The notes beneath the pieces were generated by a model, which saw only the letters and a program-made list of their open reading frames with translations, made no database searches and had not been told where the DNA came from. A stretch of 38,122 nt of DNA from Blastococcus sp. CCUG 61487 (GTDB lineage Bacteria > Actinomycetota > Actinomycetes > Mycobacteriales > Geodermatophilaceae). Shown here in pieces: positions 1-7,553 of this stretch (positions within the stretch are counted from its first letter, which is position 1; each line of letters begins with the position of its first letter). Made by a program: the position numbers and the translations under genes. The stretch covers positions 1-38,122 of the forward strand of contig NZ_LWUA01000262.1 of the NCBI RefSeq assembly GCF_005222955.1, given 5' to 3'.

Positions 1-1
1 G

Positions 2-267
2 TCACCAGGTCCGGCGCGGACCGGTTCCCGGGACCCGCGCCGGGAGATCGGCGCGGCCCTGGAGCGGTTCGCCGGCCGCGAGCCAGCCCACTTCCTCCCG
101 GCCGACCGCCGGGCGACCGATGCCGCCCTGGCGGCGGGGCTGCGCTGGCCGAGGCGGCCCCCGGGTCGCCGCTGCGGGCCGCGCTCCGGACCCTGGCGGC
201 GACCCTGGCCGACGTCCCCGAGCCGGCTCCCGGCCGCCGGGGGATGCGACGTGCGCGGGCGAGCTGA
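2..267 (+). pseudogene. C-terminal fragment of a CpaE/MinD-like ATPase, frameshifted
   Basis: The window opens inside a gene. Frame 2 reads REIGAALERFAG...FLPADRRATDAALAAGLR up to about base 143, then frame 1 reads LAEAAPGSPLRAALRTLAATL and stops with TGA at 265-267. Joined, this resembles the C-terminus of CpaE/Ssd-type MinD-like ATPases, where a 'LP-D-RR--A-A---G--L' stretch is followed by 'RSPLRRALR-LA'. One added C in the ctgcgctgg at about 140-148 joins the two frames, so the sequence looks like it lacks one base. The catalytic P-loop would lie upstream, outside the window. Family assignment rests on a short match and is tentative; the first 12 or so codons do not fit well in any frame. 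Confidence 0.38.
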
Positions 268-297
268 TGACCGGGTGCCCGCGCCGGCCGTCCGTCG

Positions 298-303
298 TAG
301 CGT
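298..303 (+). promoter_or_regulatory. -10 box TAGCGT for the WS/DGAT gene
   Basis: TAGCGT fits the actinobacterial TANNNT -10 consensus. It lies 30 bases before the ATG at 334, leaving a short leader that contains a strong GAGGAG ribosome site at 324-329. Confidence 0.5.
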
Positions 304-333
304 GAGCTCCCGGCCCCGACCCTGAGGAGTGCG

Positions 334-1713
334 ATGGTCGAGCGGCTGAGTGCCCTGGACGCGTCGTTCGTGTACCTGGACGAGCCGGGCACCCCGATGC
401 ACGTCGGCGGCCTCCTCGTGCTCGAGACGCCGCCGGGCGGCGTGGACGCCCTGGCCGCGCTGGTGGCGGCGCGGCTCGCCCTCGTGCCCCGCTACCGACA
501 GCGGATCGCCGTGGTTCCGGCCCACCTCGCCGACCCCGTCTGGGTGGACGATCAGGACTTCGACCTCGCCTACCACGTGCGCCGGTCGGGCCTGCCCCGT
601 CCCGGCACCGAGGCGCAGCTGCTCGACCTCGTGTCGCGGCTGGCGTCCCGGCCGCTGGACCGCAACCGCCCGCTGTGGGAGGCCTACCTGATCGAGGGCC
701 TCGAGGGCGACCGCGTCGCGGTGATGACCAAGACCCATCCCGCCCTGGTCGACGGGCTCAGCGCCATCGACATCGGCCAGGTCCTGCTCGACGTCGATCC
801 CGACGCCCCCGTGCCCGAGCCGGTCGACTGGGAGCCCGCGCGGGCTCCGCGCGGCACGGAGCTGGTGCTGCAGGCGCTGGACGAGTACCTGCGTCGCCCC
901 TCGACGCTGGTCGAGGCGGGCAAGGCGGCCGTGACCGACCTGCGTACCACCGCCGGCCGGATCGGGAGCGTCGCCGGCGGGCTGCTGCGGGCGGTGCGGT
1001 CCACGGTCCTCCCCGCGCCGCACGGCCCGCTCAACGCACCGGTGGGGCGCCAGCGCCGGGTCGCGGTCGCCCGCGCCCGCCTCGACGACGTCAAGCGGAT
1101 CCGCTCGGTGCACGGCGGCACCGTCAACGACGTCCTCCTCACCGCGGTGACCGGGGCGCTGCGCGAGTGGTTGCTCTCCCGGGGGGAACCGGTCGGCGGC
1201 GGGAGCTCGGTGCGGGCGCTGGTCCCGGTGGCCCTGCAGGACGACGACGGGCTGTCCAGCACCAGGGTCTCCTCGCGGCTGGTGGAGCTGCCGGTCGGGG
1301 AGCCCAACCCGCGGGTCCGGCTGGCCCGACTGGCGTACGCGATGCGCGGCATCGGTTCCCCGGGCCGGTCGGTGGACGCCGACCAGCTGATCGCGCTCAC
1401 CGGCTTCGCCCCGTCGACGCTGCACGCGCTCGGCGCGCGGGCGGCGCGCGGGCTCTCGCGGCGGCTGTTCAACCTCGTGATCACGAACGTGCCCGGGCCG
1501 CAGGTCCCGCTGTACGCGGCCGGCGGGCTGATGCGCGAGGTCTTCCCGATCGTGCCGCTGGTCCGCGGTCAGGGGCTGTCGATCGGGATGACCAGCTACC
1601 ACGGCACCGTCTTCTTCGGGTTCAACGCCGACAGGGACAGCGTCGGCGACGTGGACGTGCTCGCCGATCTGGTCGAGCAGGAGGTCGAGGCCCTGCTCGA
1701 GGCCGCCGGCTGA
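334..1713 (+). CDS. WS/DGAT-family O-acyltransferase with altered active-site motif
   Basis: This 459-residue protein is full length for wax ester synthase/acyl-CoA:diacylglycerol acyltransferases, which use acyl-CoA to make wax esters or triacylglycerol storage lipid at the membrane. Recognisable parts are the N-terminal MVERLSALDASFVYLD, the RPLWEAYLIEGL block (about 112-123) and NDVLL (265-269). The catalytic HHxxxDG motif reads HPALVDG here: His135, Pro136, Asp140, Gly141. The second His, held to be the general base in characterised members, is therefore Pro. Related actinobacterial paralogues with a single His may exist, so this could be a subfamily with other chemistry or an inactive member. 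GAGGAG at 324-329 supports the ATG start. No lipid genes adjoin it. Confidence 0.9.
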   Translation: MVERLSALDASFVYLDEPGTPMHVGGLLVLETPPGGVDALAALVAARLALVPRYRQRIAVVPAHLADPVWVDDQDFDLAYHVRRSGLPRPGTEAQLLDLVSRLASRPLDRNRPLWEAYLIEGLEGDRVAVMTKTHPALVDGLSAIDIGQVLLDVDPDAPVPEPVDWEPARAPRGTELVLQALDEYLRRPSTLVEAGKAAVTDLRTTAGRIGSVAGGLLRAVRSTVLPAPHGPLNAPVGRQRRVAVARARLDDVKRIRSVHGGTVNDVLLTAVTGALREWLLSRGEPVGGGSSVRALVPVALQDDDGLSSTRVSSRLVELPVGEPNPRVRLARLAYAMRGIGSPGRSVDADQLIALTGFAPSTLHALGARAARGLSRRLFNLVITNVPGPQVPLYAAGGLMREVFPIVPLVRGQGLSIGMTSYHGTVFFGFNADRDSVGDVDVLADLVEQEVEALLEAAG

Positions 1714-1760
1714 CGGCCGGGATACCGTCGACCGATCCATCGACGCGAGGAGGCGCCCGG

Positions 1761-2273
1761 GTGCGCGTGTACCTGCCGGCCACGACGACGGTGCTGCGGA
1801 CGCTGGTGGACGAGGGCCGGCTGCCCGGTCCGCACACGGCGTTCGCGGTCACCCCGCAGTTGCGCGAGTTCTACGAGCGCAGCGACCCGCGGGCCGACCT
1901 CGAGGAACTCGAGTACGCCGCGCTGCTCGCCGCGGCGCGCGCCAGCCTGCGGATGCTCGACGTCGATCCGCTGGCCGTCCGCCGGCGGGTCGTCCTGGCC
2001 GCCGACGTGCCGGACGGCGAGGTCGCGCCGATGGACGACCCGCACGTCGAGCGCGGTGCCGTGCGGGTGTCCGCCGACGTCCGCATGCAGGACGTGGCCA
2101 GCGCGCACATCGACGACGGCGACGCCGAGGACGACGTCCGTGCCGCGGTGAACGTGGTGCTGGAGGCCGACCTCGGCAGCGAGGACGCGCAGTTCGTCGT
2201 CGACCAGGCCGAAGGGCACGAGCTCGCCTGGTACGCCACGCAGGAGCTGGGCCCGGCCCTCGAACTGCTCTGA
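1761..2273 (+). CDS. DUF6912-family protein
   Basis: This 170-residue protein starts with GTG at 1761 after a GAGGAGG sequence. It begins MRVYLPATTTVLRTLVDEG and contains AFAVTPQLREFY and EELEYAALLAAARASLRML, which match the actinobacterial DUF6912 family as I remember it. No catalytic motif, signal peptide or membrane segment is visible; the C-terminal half is acidic (many Asp and Glu), so a soluble cytoplasmic protein is likely. It follows the acyltransferase gene by 47 bases on the same strand and may be co-transcribed. Function unknown. The in-frame open frame runs far upstream as an overlap of the acyltransferase, which is why the GTG was chosen. Confidence 0.75.
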   Translation: MRVYLPATTTVLRTLVDEGRLPGPHTAFAVTPQLREFYERSDPRADLEELEYAALLAAARASLRMLDVDPLAVRRRVVLAADVPDGEVAPMDDPHVERGAVRVSADVRMQDVASAHIDDGDAEDDVRAAVNVVLEADLGSEDAQFVVDQAEGHELAWYATQELGPALELL

Positions 2274-2313
2274 GCAGCCGCCCCCGCCCGGGTGCCCCTC
2301 GACCGAACCTCCG

Positions 2314-2371
2314 CGAGATCTGCACACTCGGGGCTTTCGAGGCGCCGAAAGCCCCGAGTGTGCAGATCTCG
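2314..2371. repeat. Perfect 26-bp inverted repeat (long hairpin)
   Basis: Left arm 2314-2339 and right arm 2346-2371 are exact reverse complements over 26 bases, separated by 6 bases. The arm carries AGATCTGCACACTCGGGG. It lies between two same-strand genes, 40 bases after the DUF6912 stop and 34 bases before a -10 box. No T-run follows, so it may be an actinobacterial-type hairpin terminator without a U-tract, or a REP/MITE-like dispersed palindrome. Confidence 0.92.
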
Positions 2372-2404
2372 GCGGTCGCGGGACGGGGGGCGTGGGGCCC
2401 TCCG

Positions 2405-2410
2405 TAGGAT
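2405..2410 (+). promoter_or_regulatory. -10 box TAGGAT for the MaoC gene
   Basis: TAGGAT matches TANNNT and lies 42 bases before the ATG at 2453; a CAGGAG ribosome site sits just before the start codon. Confidence 0.45.
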
Positions 2411-2452
2411 CGCCGGCAGTCCAGGCGGGTCCTTCGAGGTCAGGAGCAGCAC

Positions 2453-2962
2453 ATGCAGTTCGGTCGGTACTACGAGGAGTTCGAGGTCGGCGCGGTCTAC
2501 AAGCACTGGCCGGGGAAGACCGTCACCGAGTACGACGACCACCTCTTCTGCCTCATCACGATGAACCACCACCCGCTGCACCTGGACGTGAACTACGCGG
2601 AGAAGACCACCGACTTCGGCAAGAACGTCGTCGTGGGCAACTACGTCTACTCGCTGCTGCTCGGCATGAGCGTGCCGGACGTCTCCGGCAAGGCGATCGC
2701 GAACCTGGAGATCGAGTCGCTGCGGCACGTGGCGCCGACGTTCCACGGCGACACGATCTACGGCGAGACGACGGTGCTGGACAAGACCGAGTCCAAGTCC
2801 AAGGACGACCGCGGCATCGTCCACGTCGAGACGATCGGCTACAAGCAGGACGGCACCGTCGTCTGCATCTTCCGCCGCAAGGTCATGGTGCCCAAGCGCT
2901 CCTACGGCGAGGCCCGCGGCGGCGAGCAGCCCGGTCGCCCGGAGCCCACGCCCCGCGGCTGA
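2453..2962 (+). CDS. MaoC-family (R)-enoyl-CoA hydratase-like protein
   Basis: This 169-residue protein has the single hot-dog fold size of MaoC-type dehydratases, which add water to or remove it from CoA thioesters. The hydratase motif region reads EYDDHLFCLITMNHHPLHLD, with acidic and histidine residues where the Asp/His dyad sits. It is followed by VVGNYVYSLLLGM and VAPTFHGDTIYGETTVLD, both typical of the family. The closest relative I recall is the mycobacterial MaoC protein beside a CitE-like lyase (Rv2499c), but no citE lies here. The substrate is unknown; a role in branched or methyl-substituted acyl-CoA catabolism is an inference. The TGA is 10 bases from the end of the convergent Nudix gene. 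Confidence 0.88.
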   Translation: MQFGRYYEEFEVGAVYKHWPGKTVTEYDDHLFCLITMNHHPLHLDVNYAEKTTDFGKNVVVGNYVYSLLLGMSVPDVSGKAIANLEIESLRHVAPTFHGDTIYGETTVLDKTESKSKDDRGIVHVETIGYKQDGTVVCIFRRKVMVPKRSYGEARGGEQPGRPEPTPRG

Positions 2963-2972
2963 CCGCCCCCGC

Positions 2973-3383
2973 TCAGGGCAGCGCGCCCCACTGCCGCAGG
3001 GTCTCCAGCAGGCGCGGGGTGCTCGGCAGCCGGTCCAGGGTGGCGGCGTCGGCGAACAGCGCGTCGTCGGCGTCGTCACCGGGCACCGGCTCGGCGCCCG
3101 GCTCCAGCAGGGTGCAGGCGAAGTCGGTCACCTCGTAGACGACGCCGTCGCCCGGGATCGAGAGCCGACCGACGACGGCGTCCGGACGGACGGCCAGACC
3201 GGTCTCCTCGCGCACCTCCCGCACGACGGCGTCGGTCAGCGTCTCGCCGGCCTCCACGCGCCCGCCGGGCACCGACCAGAGCCCGGCCGAGGGCGCGTGA
3301 CCTCGCCGGATGAGCAGCAGCCGTCCGGCGTCGTCCAGCACCACCGCCCCGACGCAGGGCACCACCGGCAGGTCCGCGGTCAC
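2973..3383 (-). CDS. Nudix (MutT-like) hydrolase
   Basis: This protein hydrolyses a nucleoside diphosphate linked to another group X; the exact substrate cannot be read from sequence. The full Nudix box GX5EX7REUXEEXGU is present at residues 41-63 (G41, E47, R55, E56, E59, E60, G62), so it should bind Mg2+ and be active. I chose the GTG at 3383 (136 residues) rather than the upstream GTG at 3392, because a TAGCGT -10 box (3396-3391) overlaps the upstream codon and lies 7 bases before 3383, the leaderless spacing seen elsewhere in the window. Length is normal for a single-domain Nudix enzyme. It converges on the MaoC gene and is divergent from the DUF6758 gene. Confidence 0.9.
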   Translation of the reverse strand: MTADLPVVPCVGAVVLDDAGRLLLIRRGHAPSAGLWSVPGGRVEAGETLTDAVVREVREETGLAVRPDAVVGRLSIPGDGVVYEVTDFACTLLEPGAEPVPGDDADDALFADAATLDRLPSTPRLLETLRQWGALP

Positions 3384-3390
3384 GACCGGC

Positions 3391-3396
3391 ACGCTA
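3391..3396 (-). promoter_or_regulatory. Leaderless -10 box TAGCGT for the Nudix gene
   Basis: On the minus strand TAGCGT is followed by 7 bases and then GTG at 3383. The box overlaps the alternative start at 3392, which argues against that start. Confidence 0.55.
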
Positions 3397-3463
3397 CGGG
3401 CCCGGGTCCATCCGTCGGTGCAGCGCTTGACGATCGCGGCCGGTCACAGGACGGTGAATCCCG

Positions 3464-4087
3464 ATGAGCGTCTCCCCGGTCTGCCCCCGCTGCGGCGAGG
3501 AGGTGCAGGTCCGCCCCGGTGCGTCGGCGCAGGGGTGGTGCCACGTGCACGGCGCGGTCACCCCGCTGCACCACACGGTGCTGGTCGCACACGACGCGCT
3601 CGCGGCGGTGACCGCCGATGCGCGCGTGCCGGCGTGGGTGCCCGATCCCATGCCCGCCGGCTGGTCGGTGACCGGCCTGGCCTGGGGCGGTGAGCCCGGC
3701 GCCCGCGCCATCGTCGTCGACACCGCCGGGCCCGCGCCGCTGGGCGGTTCGGCGGAGCTGGTGCTCGTGGCCGAGGAGCCCGGCACCGGGGTCGGCTGCG
3801 GCTACGCCGGGCTGCCGGGGCCCGATCCCGGCGACGTCATCGAGGGCCCGTCGTCGGTCGCCGTCGAGGCCGCCGGTCAGCGGGCGCCGCTCTGGGCGGT
3901 GCCGACGTCCGACGACCGGGCGGCCTTCGTCGGGGAGGCCTACGGCGTGTGGCTCTGGCTGGTGCTCTGGCCGATGGACGCCGCCTGGCTGCTGGCCGAG
4001 GAGCCGAGGCTGCTCGACCTGCGCGAACGCATCTACCCCGACCTGCCGCTTGGCCCGCCCAGCGAGCACCTGCTGCCCGGCCGCTGA
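3464..4087 (+). CDS. DUF6758-family protein with N-terminal zinc-ribbon-like motif
   Basis: This 207-residue protein begins MSVSPVCPRCGEEVQV, and a further Cys-His pair (WCHVHG) about 18 residues later suggests a small metal-binding ribbon of the type CxxC...CxxH. The remainder is a globular region rich in Val, Ala and Trp, with the aromatic stretch VWLWLVLWPMDAAWLL near the C-terminus. It matches the actinobacterial DUF6758 family from memory; such genes often lie just upstream of a PHP phosphoesterase, as here. Function unknown. It heads a same-strand group with the small membrane peptide, PH-domain protein, PHP protein and RecB-like nuclease. Confidence 0.8.
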   Translation: MSVSPVCPRCGEEVQVRPGASAQGWCHVHGAVTPLHHTVLVAHDALAAVTADARVPAWVPDPMPAGWSVTGLAWGGEPGARAIVVDTAGPAPLGGSAELVLVAEEPGTGVGCGYAGLPGPDPGDVIEGPSSVAVEAAGQRAPLWAVPTSDDRAAFVGEAYGVWLWLVLWPMDAAWLLAEEPRLLDLRERIYPDLPLGPPSEHLLPGR

Positions 4088-4248
4088 CGCGAGGACGCGC
4101 GGTCGGGGATGATCGGCGCGTCGACCCTGCGACGCCCGGGGCCTGTGTTACCCATGTGACGAACGCGTCCGCCGCAGGTCCGGGCGGGTCTTCCCACGTA
4201 GGTCCGGTGTTCGCCCCGGCCTGCCCGTTCGAGCGCCCAGGAGGTGCG

Positions 4249-4407
4249 GTGAACCTCAAGAAGGTCCTCACCTGGCTGGTGATCGCCTTCGTGGTCTGGT
4301 ACGTCATCCAGAACCCCGAGGACTCCGCCGAGATGGTCCGCACCGCCGGCACGGCGCTCGGTGACGCCGCCGCGTCGTTCTCCGAGTTCGTCTCCTCGCT
4401 GGCCTGA
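4249..4407 (+). CDS. 52-residue single-pass membrane peptide
   Basis: GTG at 4249 follows a near-perfect AGGAGGT ribosome site (4239-4245). The product starts MNLKKVLTWLVIAFVVWYVI: a short basic N-terminus, then one hydrophobic helix (about residues 6-20), then an amphipathic tail with many Ala, Ser and Glu. It ends 5 bases before the next start, so it is probably translated together with the PH-domain membrane protein. The gene is embedded in a longer open frame that has no better start. Function unknown; a small partner of the downstream membrane protein is an inference. Confidence 0.75.
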   Translation: MNLKKVLTWLVIAFVVWYVIQNPEDSAEMVRTAGTALGDAAASFSEFVSSLA

Positions 4408-4412
4408 GGTCC

Positions 4413-5036
4413 GTGTCCGCGCCTCCCGTCCTCCCGGGCCGCGCCAGCAAGGACGCCGCCAAGTACCTGCTCGACGACGAGCAGGTGGTGCTGGCGACGC
4501 GGCGGCACTGGGCGGTCCTCATCGAGCCGACCCTCCGGTTCCTGCCGGTGTTCCTGGTCGGTGGGTGGATCTTCCTGTTCGACCCGGAGAACGGGTTCAC
4601 CAGCGCGGTGGGGCTCGTGATCGTGCTCGGCGCCCTGACCTACTACGGGCTGCGCGTGGGCGAGTGGTGGATGCGGCACTTCATCGTCACCCGACGGCGG
4701 GTGCTGCTCACCTCCGGCGTGATCGTCCGGACCGTCACGCTGCTGCCGCTGCGCCGCATCACCGACCTCACGTGGGAGGAGACGTTCTTCGGGCAGATCC
4801 TCGGCTACGGCAGCTTCCGGTTCGAGTCGGCCGGCCAGGACCAGGCGCTGCGGCACATCACCTTCATGCCGGACGCGAAGGTCGTCTACCGGGCGGTCAG
4901 CGCGCTGCTGTTCGCCAGCGACTGGGGTGGGGCGGCGACCGGCGACGACGAGGGCAATCCCGATCCGCCGCCGCCCCCGCCACGGCCGGCGGCCGGCACG
5001 ACCCACGACACGCAACCGCTGCCGGACCGGCCCTGA
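4413..5036 (+). CDS. Membrane protein with bacterial PH (DUF304-like) domain
   Basis: This 207-residue protein starts with GTG 5 bases after the small membrane peptide. Two hydrophobic segments (about 40-56 and 62-81) are followed by a bacterial pleckstrin-homology domain (about 85-165), recognisable from FIVTRRRVLLTSGVIVRTVTLLPLRRITDLTWEE and the GYGSFRFESAG strand pair. The tail is low complexity, with a run of prolines and polar residues. Such proteins sit in the cytoplasmic membrane with the PH fold inside; their ligands are mostly unknown. Order and spacing suggest one operon with 4249-4407 and perhaps with the PHP gene 61 bases downstream. Confidence 0.85.
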   Translation: MSAPPVLPGRASKDAAKYLLDDEQVVLATRRHWAVLIEPTLRFLPVFLVGGWIFLFDPENGFTSAVGLVIVLGALTYYGLRVGEWWMRHFIVTRRRVLLTSGVIVRTVTLLPLRRITDLTWEETFFGQILGYGSFRFESAGQDQALRHITFMPDAKVVYRAVSALLFASDWGGAATGDDEGNPDPPPPPPRPAAGTTHDTQPLPDRP

Positions 5037-5097
5037 GCCGCCACGCCGGCCGGGGCTGACGGGTGGCCGGCCGCGCGGTGCGGCAGGGTGGGCGGTG

Positions 5098-5955
5098 ATG
5101 CGGATCGACCTGCACACCCACTCCTCGGTGTCCGACGGCACCGAGACGCCGGCCGAGCTCGTGCGCACCGCACGCGCCGCCGGGCTGGACGTCGTCGCGC
5201 TGACCGACCACGACACCACCGACGGGTGGGCGGAGGCCGCGGACGCCCGCCCCGCCGGGCTCACCGTCGTGCCGGGCATGGAGCTGTCCTGCCGCTGGTT
5301 CCCCGCCGACCAGCCCCCGATCAGCGTCCACCTGCTGGCCTACCTGTTCGACCCCGCGCACCCCGCGCTGGCCGCCGAACGGGAACGGCTGCGCGCCGAG
5401 CGGCTCGGGCGCGGGCAGCGGATCGTCGAGGCGCTGGCCGCCGACGGCTACCCGGTCGACTGGCCCGAGATCCTCGCGGCCTCGGCCGGCGGGGTGGTCG
5501 GCCGGCCGCACGTGGCGCGTGCCCTCGTGCGCGCCGGGGTCGTCGACTCGGTCGACGCCGCGTTCGCCTCGCTGCTGCACCACCGCAGCCCCTACTACGT
5601 GACCAAGGCCGACACCGAGGTGCGCCAGGGCATCGCGCTGGTCCGTGCCGCCGGCGGCGTCCCGGTGTTCGCGCACGGGCTGGCCACCAAGCGGGGCCGC
5701 GTCGTCGGCGACGACGCCATCGGCGCGATGGTCGAGGCGGGGCTCGTCGGCCTGGAGGTCGACCACCCCGACCACAGCGAGGCGGAGCGGGAGCACCTGC
5801 GGGGGCTGGCGCGGGAGCTCGGGCTGATCGTCACCGGCTCCAGCGACTACCACGGCACCAACAAGACGACGCCCATCGGCGCCTGCACCACCGCGCCCGA
5901 GCAGTTCGAGGCGCTGCTCGACGCCGGCACCGGCACCGCGCCGTCCACCGGCTGA
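5098..5955 (+). CDS. PHP-domain phosphoesterase (RNase AM / YciV-like)
   Basis: This 285-residue protein is a stand-alone PHP metallophosphoesterase. Metal-binding motifs are visible in order: H6-T-H8 followed by SDG, T-D37-H38-D39, the GME62LS glutamate, a mid-protein GRPHVARALV segment, FAHG, and a C-terminal SSDYHG. This pattern is that of the YciV/RNase AM group, which hydrolyses 3',5'-nucleoside bisphosphates and trims 5' ends of RNA; assignment to that exact reaction is from family knowledge. The ATG at 5098 was chosen because MRIDLHTHS is the usual N-terminus. The DUF6758-PHP-RecB gene order recurs in actinobacteria as I recall it. Confidence 0.9.
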   Translation: MRIDLHTHSSVSDGTETPAELVRTARAAGLDVVALTDHDTTDGWAEAADARPAGLTVVPGMELSCRWFPADQPPISVHLLAYLFDPAHPALAAERERLRAERLGRGQRIVEALAADGYPVDWPEILAASAGGVVGRPHVARALVRAGVVDSVDAAFASLLHHRSPYYVTKADTEVRQGIALVRAAGGVPVFAHGLATKRGRVVGDDAIGAMVEAGLVGLEVDHPDHSEAEREHLRGLARELGLIVTGSSDYHGTNKTTPIGACTTAPEQFEALLDAGTGTAPSTG

Positions 5956-5979
5956 CACCGGATCGTCGTACCCGCTGGC

Positions 5980-5985
5980 TACCGT
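5980..5985 (+). promoter_or_regulatory. Leaderless -10 box TACCGT for the RecB-like gene
   Basis: TACCGT is followed by 7 bases and ATG at 5993, making 5993 the likely transcription and translation start and disfavouring the GTG at 5984 that overlaps the box. Confidence 0.6.
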
Positions 5986-5992
5986 GGCGGGC

Positions 5993-6859
5993 ATGCGCAA
6001 CCCGACCGACGGCGGGCAGACGGTCCTGCCCGGCATGCCGCGGCGGCTGCTGCGCGCGAGCCCGAAGTCGCTGGCCGATTTCTCCGACTGCCCCCGCCGC
6101 TACCGGTTCGCCAACGTCGACCGCCCGTCGCCGCCCCGCGGCCCGCGGTTCGCGCACCACAGCGTCGGCACGGCGCTGCACCAGGCGCTGGCCCAGTGGT
6201 ACGACCTGCCGGTCGAGCGGCGCACGCCCGCCGCGGCCCGGCAGCTGCTGTACGCGGCGTGGACGCCGGCCGGGTTCCGCGACGGCGAGCAGTCCGAGCG
6301 CTGGCGGGCCCGCGCGGCCGGCTGGCTGACCGACTACGTCGCCGAGCTCGACCCGACCGTCGAGCCGCGGGCCCGGGAGCGGACCGTCAGCACCACCACC
6401 GAGCGGCTCACCCTGTCCGGCCGGGTCGACCGCATCGACGAGCGCGGCGAGGAACTCGTCGTCGTCGACTACAAGACCGGCCGCATCCCGAGCACCGACG
6501 ACGAGGCGCGCGGCTCGCAGGCGCTGGCGCTCTACGTGCTCGCCGTCCGCCGCACGCTGCGCCGTCCGTGCTCGCGGGTCGAGCTGCACCACCTGCCCAG
6601 CGGCACCGTCGCCGGCTTCGACCACACCGAGCGCTCCCTGGCCAACCACGCCCGCCGGGCGGAGGACGTCGCGATCGACATCCAGGCGGCGACCGAGGCG
6701 GTGGCCGCCGGCCAGGACGCCGACGACGCCTTCCCGGCGGTGCCCGGCCGGCAGTGCGGCTGGTGCGACTTCCGGTCCGCCTGCCCGCCCGGTCAGGCGG
6801 CGGGCCCGGCCCGCGAGCCGTGGAGCTTCCTGTCCGAGGACGACGGCTCAGCCGCCTGA
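5993..6859 (+). CDS. RecB-family exonuclease with Fe-S cysteine pattern
   Basis: This 288-residue protein is a PD-(D/E)XK nuclease of the RecB/Cas4-like group acting on DNA ends. The core reads GRVDRIDE...LVVVDYKTG, giving the D...DxK metal site. Four cysteines form a C33...C255-x2-C258-x5-C264 pattern, the arrangement that holds a 4Fe-4S cluster in AddB and Cas4-type nucleases. No helicase domain is attached. The ATG start is set by a leaderless -10 box at 5980-5985. The 3' end overlaps the convergent lysE gene by 12 bases. Its target (repair of ends or phage DNA) is unknown; the conserved housekeeping neighbourhood argues for repair. Confidence 0.88.
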   Translation: MRNPTDGGQTVLPGMPRRLLRASPKSLADFSDCPRRYRFANVDRPSPPRGPRFAHHSVGTALHQALAQWYDLPVERRTPAAARQLLYAAWTPAGFRDGEQSERWRARAAGWLTDYVAELDPTVEPRARERTVSTTTERLTLSGRVDRIDERGEELVVVDYKTGRIPSTDDEARGSQALALYVLAVRRTLRRPCSRVELHHLPSGTVAGFDHTERSLANHARRAEDVAIDIQAATEAVAAGQDADDAFPAVPGRQCGWCDFRSACPPGQAAGPAREPWSFLSEDDGSAA

Positions 6860-7483
6860 GACCCCCCGGACGGCGAGCGAGATCCCCAGCGCGGCCATGA
6901 CGACCGCGATGACCGCATCGAGCACGCGCCATGCCCCGCGCCGCGCGAAGATCGGCCGCAGCAGCCGGGCGCCGAAGCCGAGGCCGGTGAACCACAGCGC
7001 GCTGCCCACCGCGGCTCCGGTCGCGAACCACCAGCGGTGCTGCTCGTAGGTCGTCGACAGCGAGCCGAGGAGGACGACGGTGTCCAGGTAGACGTGCGGG
7101 TTGAGCCAGGTCAGTCCCAGGCAGGTCGCGACCGTGACCGCCAGGGCCGTGCGCGCACCCGACGCGTCGGCCTCCAGGGCACCCGAGGGGCGCAGTGCTC
7201 GCCGAGCGGCCAGGACGCCGTAGACCAGCAGGAAGGCAGCGCCGGCGAAGCACACCACCGTCAGCAGGCCCGGACGGCTCAGGACCAGCGTGCCCGCCCC
7301 CAGGACGCCGGCGTAGATCAACGCCACATCGGAGAGGGCGCAGACGGCCACGACCACGCCGACGTGCTCGAGCCGGAGGCCCTGGCGAAGGACGAAGGCG
7401 TTCTGGGCACCGATCGCGACGATGAGCGACAGCCCGAGACCCATGCCGGCGAAGGCTGCGGTCCAGGCAGGGGAGGAGAGCAC
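6848..7483 (-). CDS. lysE: LysE/ArgO-type basic amino-acid exporter
   Basis: This is a small integral membrane exporter (211 residues, about six hydrophobic segments) of the LysE/ArgO family, which exports L-lysine and L-arginine by antiport. The N-terminal FAGMGLGLSLIVAIGAQNAFVLRQGL is the family signature, and TWLNPHVYLDTVVLLGS is the conserved Asn-Pro-His-x-Tyr-x-Asp segment. I placed the start at GTG 7483, since a TACGGT -10 box lies 6 bases upstream; the longer frame would start at an unlikely TTG. The gene is divergent from a LysR-type regulator, the classic lysE-lysG arrangement of Corynebacterium, so induction by accumulated basic amino acids is expected. Confidence 0.92.
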   Translation of the reverse strand: MLSSPAWTAAFAGMGLGLSLIVAIGAQNAFVLRQGLRLEHVGVVVAVCALSDVALIYAGVLGAGTLVLSRPGLLTVVCFAGAAFLLVYGVLAARRALRPSGALEADASGARTALAVTVATCLGLTWLNPHVYLDTVVLLGSLSTTYEQHRWWFATGAAVGSALWFTGLGFGARLLRPIFARRGAWRVLDAVIAVVMAALGISLAVRGVSGG

Positions 7484-7553
7484 CCGGCAACCGTAGGAAG
7501 AAGGGAACCCCAAGCCCAGCTCAGGATTCTTCAGCAGCTGTAGCGTTCCTCAT
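7484..7553. promoter_or_regulatory. Divergent lysE/lysG promoter region
   Basis: This 70-bp intergenic region carries two -10 boxes, TACGGT on the minus strand (7495-7490) 6 bases before lysE and TAGCGT on the plus strand (7541-7546) 7 bases before lysG. Both transcripts would be leaderless. The regulator operator should lie between the boxes (7496-7540), but I see no clear T-N11-A palindrome. Confidence 0.6.
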
